DNA from: Hyphomicrobium sp.
GTDB lineage: Bacteria > Pseudomonadota > Alphaproteobacteria > Rhizobiales > Hyphomicrobiaceae
Length of the DNA: 64,000 nt
Assembly: GCA_025351425.1 (NCBI GenBank)
Contig: JANXVY010000062.1
Location: forward strand, 25,369-89,368
Direction of reading: 5' to 3'
Shown here: in pieces, positions 26,336-34,423 of the stretch
Position numbering within the stretch: position 1 is the stretch's first letter
How the letters are laid out: every line of letters begins with the position of its first letter
Notes under the pieces: generated by a model
What the model saw: the letters and a program-made list of their open reading frames with translations, nothing else
The model's database searches: none
Told to the model about the DNA's origin: nothing
Program-made: the position numbers and the translations under genes

Positions 26336-26367
26336 GCGGGTCGAGGGCGCGCGCATCCTGGCCTTCA
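26336..26367 (+). repeat. short palindromic unit GGGTC..GGGCGCGC..CTGGCC (family D, copy 1)
   Basis: GCGGGTCGAGGGCGCGCGC followed by ATCCTGGCCTTC. Similar units lie downstream of galE (54583-54617) and of aspS (63451-63484), the latter being a perfect palindrome. All three are in gaps at gene ends. This copy lies between converging genes (small protein and glycosyltransferase). No T-run is present, so a terminator role is uncertain. Confidence 0.5.
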
Positions 26368-26384
26368 CTTGTCCGGCGAGCCGT

Positions 26385-27500
26385 TCAGGCCTCAAGATAG
26401 AATCCCAAGATTGCCCCCGTCATCGCCTGGACCGTAAAGCGTGCGGCGACGGCGATTTTTAGCCGCTGGGCCCTGGCGCGCGCGGCGGCGAGTTTGTCCA
26501 CGCACTGCGTCATCGCGGCGGCAAGAGCGGCCACGTCGTCGGCCGCGATGAGCACCGTGTCGCTGCCGGCCACGATCTCGGGTATCCCGCCGACGTTGGT
26601 CGCGATCAACGGCATGCCCGCTGCCGCCGCCTCGAGTACGATGTAGGGAAAGCTCTCCTTGCGCGACGGCACCACAAGCGTGCGGCCCATCGGAAAGGCC
26701 TCGGCGGCGGGCAGAGCGCCGGGAAACGTCACCACTGGGACAAGCCCGAGTTCGCGTGCCAGCGCCTTGAAGGTTTCCGCATCCGGCCCCGCGCCCACGA
26801 TCACCGCCCTTAACCCAACGGCGCGCCCCGCATTAAGCTGCGCGAGCGCCCGCAGCATCACGTCGACGCCCTTCAAGGCGCGCAATTCCCCGATGAACAG
26901 AAAATCCGCTGCGTTCTCCGCTGGAACCTGTGCCACAAAATCCCGCGGCTGCAGCCCATTGGGCACCACCCGGCGCGGTGCCTTGCCAACGCCAATGCGC
27001 TCTCCGTACACCCGCGCCGCAAACGCGCTCTCGAAAATCAGCCCGTCCGTGAAGCGGTCGAGCACCCGCTCCAATCCCATGAAGAACCGGCCCTCGACCG
27101 AGCTGGGCGCATAATTGAGCGTACCGCCATGCGGGGTGTAGAACGTCTTGAGCTGTGCTCCCTGGGCCTTCAGCGCGCGTCCCGCAAGTCTGGCAAATGC
27201 GCCGCCTTTTGCACCATGTCCATGCAGAATGTCGATCCCCAGGCCGCGCACGTGATCCGTCACCGCGCGATGGGCCGCAAAATCCGACAGCGCGGGGAGC
27301 CGGTGCATGCCGATACGCTTGATGCCGAGTGTGAGTGAGGGCGCGATTTCATCGAGCCGCTGCTCGGTCAGCGCGTTGACGGCCTCGCTGTCAGCAACGA
27401 TCCCGACGTGATGACCAAGCGCCGCCTGGGCCCCTGCAAGGTCCAGCACATGACGAAACAGCCCACCGACGGGGGCCCGGAGGCAATGCACGATACGCAT
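26385..27500 (-). CDS. glycosyltransferase family 4 (GT-B fold)
   Basis: 371 aa. N-terminal Rossmann start MRIVHCLRAPVGGLFRHVLDLA, with the acceptor-side motif DILHGHGAKGGAFARLAGR. The C-terminal domain holds FLFIGELRALKGVDVMLRAL, VIVGAGPDAE and the donor-binding EX7E-type motif VVPSRKESFPYIVLEAAAAGMP, followed by ATNVGGIPEIV. It transfers a sugar from a nucleotide-sugar donor, probably into a surface polysaccharide, but donor and acceptor cannot be read from the sequence. No other polysaccharide genes are adjacent; galU and galE are about 26 kb away. Start ATG 27500 gives the usual N-terminus. Confidence 0.92.
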   Translation of the reverse strand: MRIVHCLRAPVGGLFRHVLDLAGAQAALGHHVGIVADSEAVNALTEQRLDEIAPSLTLGIKRIGMHRLPALSDFAAHRAVTDHVRGLGIDILHGHGAKGGAFARLAGRALKAQGAQLKTFYTPHGGTLNYAPSSVEGRFFMGLERVLDRFTDGLIFESAFAARVYGERIGVGKAPRRVVPNGLQPRDFVAQVPAENAADFLFIGELRALKGVDVMLRALAQLNAGRAVGLRAVIVGAGPDAETFKALARELGLVPVVTFPGALPAAEAFPMGRTLVVPSRKESFPYIVLEAAAAGMPLIATNVGGIPEIVAGSDTVLIAADDVAALAAAMTQCVDKLAAARARAQRLKIAVAARFTVQAMTGAILGFYLEA

Positions 27501-27842
27501 GACACGCCATTACCCCAAAATCATTGAGGCTTTATTGCCGGCAAGCCCCGTGCGGCTAGAGCATTTTCCGACGAAGTGGATACCGGTTCGTCGTCGACGG
27601 CGAAGCCTCGCTCCATGAAGACGGCGAAGCCTCGCTCCATGAAGACGAAAATGCGACAAAATCAGGAACCTAGAGCAAAATTCCGATTCCGTAGGATCGG
27701 AATTTGCTCTAGTCCGCCGCTTTTGCCCAAGGCAGTCCCGCTCAGTGACGCCGCTTCGGCCGCCCCCGTGGGCGCATAGCCGCTGCGCGCTTAGCCAGTT
27801 TGGGCCCGCCTAAAGTCATTGCCGGGATTGTCTTGTGACGCC
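27501..27842 (+). other. 342-base gap holding family 1 repeat copy 2
   Basis: Between the glycosyltransferase start and the mepA end. It holds the repeat at 27556-27712. After it (27742-27819) a 25-residue very basic minus-strand frame can be read, but no ribosome site supports it. Nothing else is seen. Confidence 0.55.
27556..27712 (+). repeat. family 1 repeat, copy 2, expanded by an internal 24-base tandem duplication
   Basis: 157 bases from CTAG to CTAG, 51 more than the other copies. The inner stem CGACGAA/TTCGTCG and the second hairpin are intact. The extra sequence lies between the inner stem and the outer stem and is a 24-base unit (GACGGCGAAGCC...CCATGAA) repeated at 27596-27619 and 27620-27643. 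It is intergenic. The CTA frame is closed here by a TGA inside the insert. Confidence 0.9.
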
Positions 27843-29267
27843 CTATTGCGTGGTAGTTTTTTTTTCGGCATGCCCCTTGGCTAAGCTTGCCGGGGTAACG
27901 ATCGGCGCCCCGGCCGCCGCAGGATTGGCTGCAGCTGCTGCAGCTGCCGCAAGCGCGGCCGGCTTGGCTCCGGCCGCAGCCGTATGCGCTATTTTCTCGG
28001 CAACCTTGGCTGCCGCAGCCACGTCGGCTGCCATGAGCGGATTGCCCGTCGCCAGCACCATCCGGCACTCGGCCGGCAGCTGATCGAGCGTCATCGGCGG
28101 TTTTTCCTTGGCGACAACGGCAGGGGGCTGCGGTATCGGGATTGGTGCCGGTTCCGGCGCGGTCTTGGCGATCAGGCGCAACCAATCGTCTAGTTCCTTG
28201 CCGCAGCCGTCGTCGCCCGGCACCGGCTTCTGCGGCGAGCAGTCGGTTGATCCCGGCGGACAGCCGATGCGCACATGGAAATGATAATGATGCCCCCAGT
28301 ACGGGCGCACCTTCGACAGCCAGCCCCGGTCGGTCCCGGCGGCAAAACACAGCACCTGTTTGATGGCCGGATGCACGAAGATCCGCTCGACCTCCGGATA
28401 CGAGGCCGCCCGCTTCAGGATCTTCAAGTGCCCGTCGGTCCACACGTCGCGGTTGACCGTCTGCTCGTCCTCGCCGAGCATGGATGTCGCCTCGATCTTT
28501 TCGCGCTCTTGGGGGGTCAAGATGCGATCCGGCATCGGCGTCAGCCAGATGTCCGCATCGAGCCCCAACTGGTGGCTCGCATGACCCGTCAGCATCGGCC
28601 CGCCGCGCGGCTGCGCGATATCGCCGACCAGCAGCCCCGGCCAGCCGTCTTTCGCCTTGCCATCAATGGCGAGTTTCTCGATCAAGGAAATGAGTTTGGG
28701 ATGCCCCCAATTGCGGTTGCGTGACAGCCGCATGGCCTGCCAGGCGGGGCCGTCGACGGGCAACGCCGTGGCACCGGCTAGGCAGCCCTTGGAATAGGTG
28801 CCGATGGCGCGGGCCGCTAATGGGACCGGGGAGCTGACGGCGCCAAACAGAACCTTTGCCGGCTTGAGACCGGGCGTACCTCCGCCCGCAGGCGCCTCAT
28901 GATCAGCCGCGACCGGACCAGCCGATGGTGCCGGCAAAACCACTGCGGGAGCCGCCGCAACAGGGGCAGGAACTGCTGCGGCGGTTGAATCATTGGGAGC
29001 AGTTGCGGGCGATACGAGGGGAGCAGAAAGCTGCGGCGCGGCCCACCGCCCTAAATCGCCGCCCAAATCGTGCCTTGAGGGCCCGGCGCTCGAAGGTTCG
29101 CTTGATGGCGGGGTGTCGTGTTCGATCGCGGCTGGAGGGTTGATCGATGCCGCCTGGCCGGCTTCTCCAGATTGTACGGCGTTCGGCATTCCGGCGAACG
29201 CGGTCAGCGTCAGGCCGACGGCGACGAAGCCCAGCACTAGTTCGGAAAATAATCCGGCAACCCGCAT
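27843..29267 (-). CDS. mepA: penicillin-insensitive murein endopeptidase, MepA family
   Basis: 474 aa secreted LAS-type zinc peptidase cutting D-Ala-meso-DAP crosslinks in peptidoglycan. After a signal peptide (MRVAGLFSELVLGFVAVGLTL...) and a long Pro/Ala/Ser linker (about 35-140) comes the catalytic domain: GHASHQLGLDADIW (HxxxxxxD zinc ligands, about 228), IFVHPAIKQVLC, and the HxH motif in WGHHYHFHVRIGCP (about 326). A further Ala-rich tail (about 400-474) is outside the family core, making it much longer than E. coli MepA (274 aa). GAGGG lies 6 bases before ATG 29267, fixing the start. Divergent from the alpha/beta hydrolase gene. Confidence 0.92.
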   Translation of the reverse strand: MRVAGLFSELVLGFVAVGLTLTAFAGMPNAVQSGEAGQAASINPPAAIEHDTPPSSEPSSAGPSRHDLGGDLGRWAAPQLSAPLVSPATAPNDSTAAAVPAPVAAAPAVVLPAPSAGPVAADHEAPAGGGTPGLKPAKVLFGAVSSPVPLAARAIGTYSKGCLAGATALPVDGPAWQAMRLSRNRNWGHPKLISLIEKLAIDGKAKDGWPGLLVGDIAQPRGGPMLTGHASHQLGLDADIWLTPMPDRILTPQEREKIEATSMLGEDEQTVNRDVWTDGHLKILKRAASYPEVERIFVHPAIKQVLCFAAGTDRGWLSKVRPYWGHHYHFHVRIGCPPGSTDCSPQKPVPGDDGCGKELDDWLRLIAKTAPEPAPIPIPQPPAVVAKEKPPMTLDQLPAECRMVLATGNPLMAADVAAAAKVAEKIAHTAAAGAKPAALAAAAAAAANPAAAGAPIVTPASLAKGHAEKKTTTQ

Positions 29268-29334
29268 TGCTTCCCTCTCGCGAGACCGCCGCGCTTGGAG
29301 CGCGTTAATACAATCTGCCTCAGTTCGAGGCAAA

Positions 29335-29997
29335 ATGCGATTCTCTTTGCAAATGGCGCTGATGTCCGCAAATACAACCACAGGCCCGCCTAGCTCGCCG
29401 GTCCATCTCCTGCTGGCCCACGGTGCGGGCGCCGGCATGACGAGCCCGTTCCTGGAAACGCTCGCAGACCGGCTCGCCAGCTGCGGCGTCCGCACCACCC
29501 GCTTCGAGTTCGACTACATGGCCCGCCGCCGCATTGATGGCATCCGCCGTCCGCCGCCGAAGATGCCGCGCCTGGCCGAGGAAATGCGGACGATTCTAGC
29601 GAACCTGCCCGTCGCAAAAGGACAACGATTGATCATCGGCGGCAAATCGATGGGCGGGCGTGTCGCAAGCCTGATCGCCCAAGACCTGTACCGCGCGAAC
29701 GCCATCAGCGGACTGGTGTGCCTCGGGTACCCGTTCCATCCGCCCAAGAAGCCAGGCGCACTTCGCACGGCTCACTTGGCCGCGCTTTCGTGCCCCGCTC
29801 TCATCGTGCAAGGCGAACGCGACCCTTTCGGCACGCCCCCCGAAGTTGCGGGCTACGACCTATCCGGTGCGATCGCGCTGCATTGGCTCCCCGATGGCGA
29901 CCACGACCTCAAGCCGCGCCGGTTGAGCAGCCACACCCACTCAGACCACATCGTCGCCGCTGCAACCGCGATCGCCCGGTTCGTAGATCGGCTCTAG
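29335..29997 (+). CDS. alpha/beta hydrolase, KANL3/Tex30-like dienelactone hydrolase family
   Basis: 220 aa. It carries HLLLAHGAGAGMTSPF (oxyanion-region strand-turn), nucleophile elbow IIGGKSMGGRVAS with Ser, ALIVQGERDPFG with the acid residue, and the catalytic His region WLPDGDHDLKP. These fit the small alpha/beta hydrolases of the KANL3/Tex30 type. Substrate unknown. GAGG precedes ATG 29335 at rather short spacing (4 bases); ATG 29353 or 29362 could also be used. Divergent from mepA with 67 bases between. Confidence 0.88.
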   Translation: MRFSLQMALMSANTTTGPPSSPVHLLLAHGAGAGMTSPFLETLADRLASCGVRTTRFEFDYMARRRIDGIRRPPPKMPRLAEEMRTILANLPVAKGQRLIIGGKSMGGRVASLIAQDLYRANAISGLVCLGYPFHPPKKPGALRTAHLAALSCPALIVQGERDPFGTPPEVAGYDLSGAIALHWLPDGDHDLKPRRLSSHTHSDHIVAAATAIARFVDRL

Positions 29998-30058
29998 CAA
30001 CGCCCTGCAATGGTCGGAATTCAACGCCACACCAGCCCCACACACCAAGGGTGCCGTT

Positions 30059-30745
30059 ATGGAGCCACCGATGTTGCACGCCATCTCCCGCAACGCCCTA
30101 GAGCATTTTCCGACGAAGTGGATACCGGTTCGTCGCAGAAAATTCTACAAAATCAAGAACCTAGAGAAAAATTCCGCTTCCGTAGGATCGGAATTTGCTC
30201 TAGCAGCGCTTGCCGCCACCGTTTGGGCCGCTCCCGCGCTCGCAGCGGGCGCGAACATGGACCAGCACTTGGCCAAGCCCGAATGCTTCGACGCACTGCG
30301 CCAGTCGGGCGGCACACGCCTCTCCTGCGAACACCACGCCTGGATGACGGATGACGAGCGCGCCGATGTAGTCAAGCTCACCCGCGGCTATTTACAGGAT
30401 GCCCGCTGCACCGTCACCGTCGACATCGAGCGCCGCCTCGTCGATGAAGCGCTCGCCGCCAGCGACCGCGTGTTCGAGGCCCCGCCGCAGCCCGTCCTCT
30501 GCGAATTGCAGACAAGCGGCGGCCCGATGAAAATCGGCGGAACATTCTCCCCGCGCGTCGTGTTCAAGGACGGCTTTGCGATCGATGCGACGCCCGGCCT
30601 TGCCAACATCACCGGCGTGAACAGCTATTTGGCGTGGCCTGTGGTCGCCTACATCAACGGCGCAAAAAACATCAAGTCCGAGATGGCGGCGATGATCAAT
30701 GCCATCCGCACGCGCCTGACCAACCGCCAGCAGGCAGCGAAATAG
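30059..30745 (+). CDS. secreted protein of unknown function, signal peptide split by an in-frame repeat
   Basis: 228 aa. The mature part (about 167 aa, from GANMDQHLAKPECFDALRQ) is not assigned; it has CEHHAWMTDDER, four cysteines and a basic C-terminus. The gene begins at ATG 30059 (AAGGG 7 bases upstream) and codes MEPPMLHAISRNAL, then 34 codons contributed by the family 1 repeat (30098-30203), then AALAATVWAAPALA. Joining the two flanks gives an ordinary 28-residue signal peptide. With the insert, the hydrophobic core is preceded by about 44 residues with many Arg and Lys, so export may be altered. The insertion is exactly 102 bases net, keeps frame and adds no stop. Confidence 0.75.
   Translation: MEPPMLHAISRNALEHFPTKWIPVRRRKFYKIKNLEKNSASVGSEFALAALAATVWAAPALAAGANMDQHLAKPECFDALRQSGGTRLSCEHHAWMTDDERADVVKLTRGYLQDARCTVTVDIERRLVDEALAASDRVFEAPPQPVLCELQTSGGPMKIGGTFSPRVVFKDGFAIDATPGLANITGVNSYLAWPVVAYINGAKNIKSEMAAMINAIRTRLTNRQQAAK
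30098..30203 (+). repeat. family 1 repeat, copy 3, inserted in frame in a signal-peptide region
   Basis: 106 bases CTAG to CTAG, same length as copy 1. Compared with the other copies, it has four base changes in the 3' part: TGC to TTC, GAC/GAT to TAC, CAA to AAA, GAT to GCT when read in the translated frame. All four change the amino acid, and at least three fall in the hairpin stems of the other copies (outer stem of hairpin 1, both sides of hairpin 2). The plus frame is continuous with the host gene at both ends. Confidence 0.92.
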
Positions 30746-30791
30746 CCATCAGACCATGGTCCGGCCGCCAATACGGGCCAGTCCCTTGCGC

Positions 30792-31008
30792 CTAGAGCGC
30801 GTTAGGAAAAGTGTGAAGCGGTTTTCCGTCAAAACGCGCGACAAAACAAGAAGCGCGTTAGGAAAAGTGTGAAGCGGTTTTCCGTCAAAACGCGCGACAA
30901 GGCAAGAAGCGCGTTAGGAAAAGTGTGAAGCGGTTTTCCGTCAAAACGCGCGACAAAACAAGAAGCTAGCGCATGAGAGCGATTCAAAGAAAATCGAACG
31001 TGCTCTAG
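30792..31008 (+). repeat. family 2 repeat: hairpin unit present in three tandem copies
   Basis: Bounded by CTAGAGC and GCTCTAG. Three near-identical units of about 56-58 bases, each GCGCGTTAGGAAAAGTGTGA..., with outer stem GCGCGTT/AACGCGC and inner stem GGAA/TTCC around the loop AGTGTGAAGCGGTT. After the third unit there is a separate end arm (AAAATCGAACGTGCTCTAG). The unit at 53365-53430 has the same loop but different stems. Intergenic, directly before the ABC1 gene's end. Confidence 0.9.
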
Positions 31009-31018
31009 CGGCATTATA

Positions 31019-31051
31019 ATACCAGCGGTCAAAAGATTTGACCGCTGGTAT
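31019..31051 (+). repeat. perfect 15-bp palindrome with AGA loop overlapping the ABC1 gene stop
   Basis: ATACCAGCGGTCAAA, AGA, TTTGACCGCTGGTAT. The minus-strand stop of the neighbouring gene (31029-31031) lies in the left arm, so the last codons and the stop are encoded within the palindrome. A similar element with one mismatch is at 41326-41354, and a half copy (TCAAAAGATTTGACCG) at 58478-58493. It could end transcription of the minus gene, though no T-run follows. Confidence 0.7.
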
Positions 31052-32432
31052 CACCAACCGTAAGCCCCACCTTTTCGAAGGCTGTCCGCTGTCGTGCGGC
31101 AACCGTAACCCGGTCGAAGTCTTCGATGGTTTCGTTGAACAGCCGGTACCAGTTGCGGCGCGCGTCGAGGTGCAGAAACACGCCGCCGAGCCCAATCGCC
31201 GCTCGGTCCATGAACACGAATTCGCGCGGGATTGTCACGGGCCCCTTTGCCTTCAAGATCTGGTGCACCTCGAACGCTTGCCGCCTGCCGTATTCGCCAG
31301 GTTGCGTGCCGTCCGCGATCGTACGCTCCCGGTCGTCCAGCAAGGGCCCGTAAATGAAGCGCGCCCAGATCGTCAGCGCATCGATCAATTCATCCGACAG
31401 CCCCTTGAAGCCCCAGGTCTCGTAGGCGTGTACGAGCAGCGCTCGGTCGCCACGCTCCAGCCCGCGATAAAGATCGACGACGCCTTGCACGAAGGCCACC
31501 GGGAATTTCCGCACGCAGCCGAAGTCGAGCAGGTTGATGCCAATGGGCCGCCCGATCCCGCCGCTGGGCGCAGACCCCGGCTCCTCGAACACCGTGTAAT
31601 TGCCCAGATGTGGATCGCCGTGGATGACGCCGTAGTGCGTGACGGGATACCACCACGCTCTGTACATCGCGTCGGCCAAGCGGTTGCGGTCTTCGAGTGG
31701 AGCACCCTTGTAATCGAGCAGCGGCCGGCCCGAGAGCCACGTCATCGAAAGCAACCGTTTGGTCGAAAGCGCCGCCTCCGGTGCGGGCACCCGCACATGA
31801 GCGTCGCCGGCGAAAATGAGCCCGTACAGCGCCATGTGCTTTGCTTCCATTTCGTAGTCGAGTTCCTCGCGCAAACGGTCGCCGATCTCCTCCAGCATCT
31901 GGCGCGTGTCGACGCCAGCCGAGCCCATCCGCGCATGCAGCCCGAAGATGACGCGCAATTGGTTGAGATCGGCCTCCACCGCCGACTGCATGTCCGGGTA
32001 TTGCAACTTCACGGCGAGCGGCAAGCCCTGGCGCGTCGTTGCCCGGTGGACCTGGCCGAGCGACGCGGATGCTGTTGACGCTTCTTCGAAGGAGCCGAAG
32101 CGGGCCGCCCAATCGGGGCCGAGTTCGGCCGTCATTCGCCGCCGGACGAACCCCGGCCCCATGGGAGGAGCATTCGACTGCAGCTGCGCAAGTTCTCGGG
32201 CATACTCGGGCGGCAGTGCTTCGGGAATGGTCGATAAGAGCTGTGCGACTTTCATCAACGGGCCCTTGAGCCCGCCAAGTGCCGCCGCCAGCGCAGCCGC
32301 GTCCGATGTGTTGTCGAGTTCGCGCCCTAACAGCTTGCCTGTCGCAACGCGTGCGGCAACCATTCCCACATTACCGCCGACCCGGGCGTAGCGCGCAGCT
32401 CGCGCGGAAAAGCGATTGTCTTCATTGGACAT
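31029..32432 (-). CDS. ABC1/AarF/UbiB-family atypical kinase
   Basis: 467 aa cytoplasmic member of the ABC1 (UbiB/COQ8) family. The family KxGQ motif appears as LMKVAQLLSTIPEALPPEYA, with Ala for Gly; the Ala-rich loop is TASASLGQVHRA, and the ATP-binding Lys in LPLAVKLQYPDM. The catalytic region HYGVIHGDPHLGNYTVF contains HGDPHxGN, and the metal Asp is in NLLDFGCVRKF. Members support ubiquinone biosynthesis or lipid homeostasis. No ubi genes lie nearby. The last residues overlap a palindrome. Longer isolated orthologs with the same layout occur in Hyphomicrobiales. Start ATG 32432. Confidence 0.92.
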   Translation of the reverse strand: MSNEDNRFSARAARYARVGGNVGMVAARVATGKLLGRELDNTSDAAALAAALGGLKGPLMKVAQLLSTIPEALPPEYARELAQLQSNAPPMGPGFVRRRMTAELGPDWAARFGSFEEASTASASLGQVHRATTRQGLPLAVKLQYPDMQSAVEADLNQLRVIFGLHARMGSAGVDTRQMLEEIGDRLREELDYEMEAKHMALYGLIFAGDAHVRVPAPEAALSTKRLLSMTWLSGRPLLDYKGAPLEDRNRLADAMYRAWWYPVTHYGVIHGDPHLGNYTVFEEPGSAPSGGIGRPIGINLLDFGCVRKFPVAFVQGVVDLYRGLERGDRALLVHAYETWGFKGLSDELIDALTIWARFIYGPLLDDRERTIADGTQPGEYGRRQAFEVHQILKAKGPVTIPREFVFMDRAAIGLGGVFLHLDARRNWYRLFNETIEDFDRVTVAARQRTAFEKVGLTVGDTSGQIF

Positions 32433-32500
32433 GATGAGGCCTTGTTCGACGCTGCCAGCGTCGATGCGCCAGCCTTAAGCGGTACGGAGCGCCGTAAACA

Positions 32501-34423
32501 CTAGACCGCTACCTGCGTGCCAACCTCGACCACGCGGTCGACCGGGATCTGGAAGTACGTTGTGGCATCCTCGGCCTGATGAGACAGCCAGATGAAGAGC
32601 CGTTCCTGGAACAGCGGCATCTCGGACTTCTTGCCTGCCCGCAGCGAGCGGCGCGACAGGAAGAAGCTGGTGCCCCCCATGTCGATGTTCAAATCCTTCT
32701 TGCGGCACAAAGTGATCACGCGGGGGATGGAGGGTGTCTCCATGAACCCGAATTTAGCGGTGACCCGGATGAAATCGTCGGCGATGTCCTCGACTTTGAC
32801 GCGTTCGCTGTTCAAAACGCGCGGCGTATCGGCGGTCCTGATGGTCAAAATGATGTTGCGCTCGTGTAGCACCCGGTTGTGTTTCAGATTGTGCATCAAG
32901 GCGGTTGGCGCCGCATTAGGATCGGCGGTGAGAAACACGGCCGTACCGGGCACCCGGTGCGGCGGCTTGGCTTCCAGTTTGCGCACCAGCCAGTCGATAT
33001 CGGCCTGCGCGTGACGAGTTTCCTTGGCGAGGATCTTTGAGCCCCGGACCCAGGTCGTAATCAGGAGAGCGATGGTTCCTGCCATCATCAGTGGCAGCCA
33101 ACCGCCCTCGGCGACCTTGGTCATGTTGGCGGCAAAGAAGATCTGTTCGATCAGCACCAGGGGCACCATCAAACCTGCAGCCGCCCAGATCGACCAGTGC
33201 CACAACTTCCAAATCACGAAGAAGGTGATGGCCGAAGCGAGGATCATGTTGGCTGTTACGGCGACGCCGTAGGCAGCAGCAAGATTGTCGGAGGTTTTGA
33301 AAAAGCCCACGACGAAAATCACCCCGATGAATAGCAACCAGTTGACCCGCGGCAGATAGATCTGGCCTGCCATCACGTCGGACGTATGCCTCACCTCAAG
33401 CCGCGGCACGAGGCCGAGCTGGATCGCCTGCCGCGTCAGCGAATAGGCGCCCGTGATACAAGCTTGGCTTGCAATCACGGTCGCAGCTGTCGCCAGCAGC
33501 ACCATGAGAACAAGACCGTCGTTGGGGTAGATCAGTGTGTTGGGATAAAGCAGGTAGAACGGATTGGCGATGGCGTCCGGGTTGGCAAGCACAAGCGCGC
33601 CCTGGCCAAAATAGTTGAGCAGCAGGCACGGCAGCACGATCCAAAGCCACGCATATTGAATGGGCCTGCGTCCGAAGTGACCAAGGTCGGCATACAGCGC
33701 TTCTGCGCCGGTGACGGCCAGGAAGACCGCGCCCAGCACCTTGACCGCATAAAGGTTGTTGTCGACCACGAACCGGATGCCGAACCTTGGATCGAGGCCC
33801 CAGAGTATGGTCGGGTTCAGCGCAATTTGGTGGAGCCCTCCCACCGCCAGCACACCGAACCACAACACGCAGATCGGCCCAAAATAGCGCGCAACCTTGG
33901 CGGTACCGTGCGACTGGGCCATAAACAGCCCGACGATCACCAGGATGGTGAGCGGCAGCACGAAGCTGTCCAGGCCAGGCGAGATCAGCTTCATGCCTTC
34001 GATGGCTGATAGGACTGAGATGGCGGGCGTGATCACGGCATCGCCATAGAAGAACGCCGCGCCCATCACGCCCAGGATCAAGATCAGGTTGGAACTGCCC
34101 TTGGCGACCGAACGGGCCAGCGCCATCAGCGCGAAGGTTCCGCCCTCGCCTTTGTTGTCGGCGCGCAGCAACACGAGCACGTATTTAACTGTCACGATGA
34201 GGAGCAGCGCCCAAGTAATGAGCGACAGCACGCCGAGCACGACGGGGCGTCCCGTCAGCCCGGTCTTCTGCGCAGCCACCACCGCTTCCTTGAAGGCATA
34301 AAGCGGACTGGTGCCGATGTCGCCATAAACGACCCCGATGGAACCCAACGCGAGTGCCCAGAAATTTCGTGAATGCGCGTGATCGGACGGTGCGCCCACA
34401 TCGGCGACTGAGGCTTGTGCCAT
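32501..34423 (-). CDS. kup: Kup-type potassium uptake protein
   Basis: 640 aa K+/H+ symporter of the inner membrane. The N-terminal signature FWALALGSIGVVYGDIGTSP is diagnostic. About twelve membrane helices (about 20-470) are followed by a cytoplasmic domain (about 480-640). KGEGGTFALMALA and the GDAVITPAISVLSAIEG segment are conserved transport-path elements. ATG 34423 gives the normal Kup N-terminus, so the upstream in-frame extension is discarded. Normal length for the family (about 622-640 aa). No neighbouring potassium genes. Confidence 0.95.
   Translation of the reverse strand: MAQASVADVGAPSDHAHSRNFWALALGSIGVVYGDIGTSPLYAFKEAVVAAQKTGLTGRPVVLGVLSLITWALLLIVTVKYVLVLLRADNKGEGGTFALMALARSVAKGSSNLILILGVMGAAFFYGDAVITPAISVLSAIEGMKLISPGLDSFVLPLTILVIVGLFMAQSHGTAKVARYFGPICVLWFGVLAVGGLHQIALNPTILWGLDPRFGIRFVVDNNLYAVKVLGAVFLAVTGAEALYADLGHFGRRPIQYAWLWIVLPCLLLNYFGQGALVLANPDAIANPFYLLYPNTLIYPNDGLVLMVLLATAATVIASQACITGAYSLTRQAIQLGLVPRLEVRHTSDVMAGQIYLPRVNWLLFIGVIFVVGFFKTSDNLAAAYGVAVTANMILASAITFFVIWKLWHWSIWAAAGLMVPLVLIEQIFFAANMTKVAEGGWLPLMMAGTIALLITTWVRGSKILAKETRHAQADIDWLVRKLEAKPPHRVPGTAVFLTADPNAAPTALMHNLKHNRVLHERNIILTIRTADTPRVLNSERVKVEDIADDFIRVTAKFGFMETPSIPRVITLCRKKDLNIDMGGTSFFLSRRSLRAGKKSEMPLFQERLFIWLSHQAEDATTYFQIPVDRVVEVGTQVAV

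Noticed and set aside
27742..27819. 25-codon basic minus-strand frame after repeat copy 2
   Set aside because: Very short, low complexity, no ribosome site.
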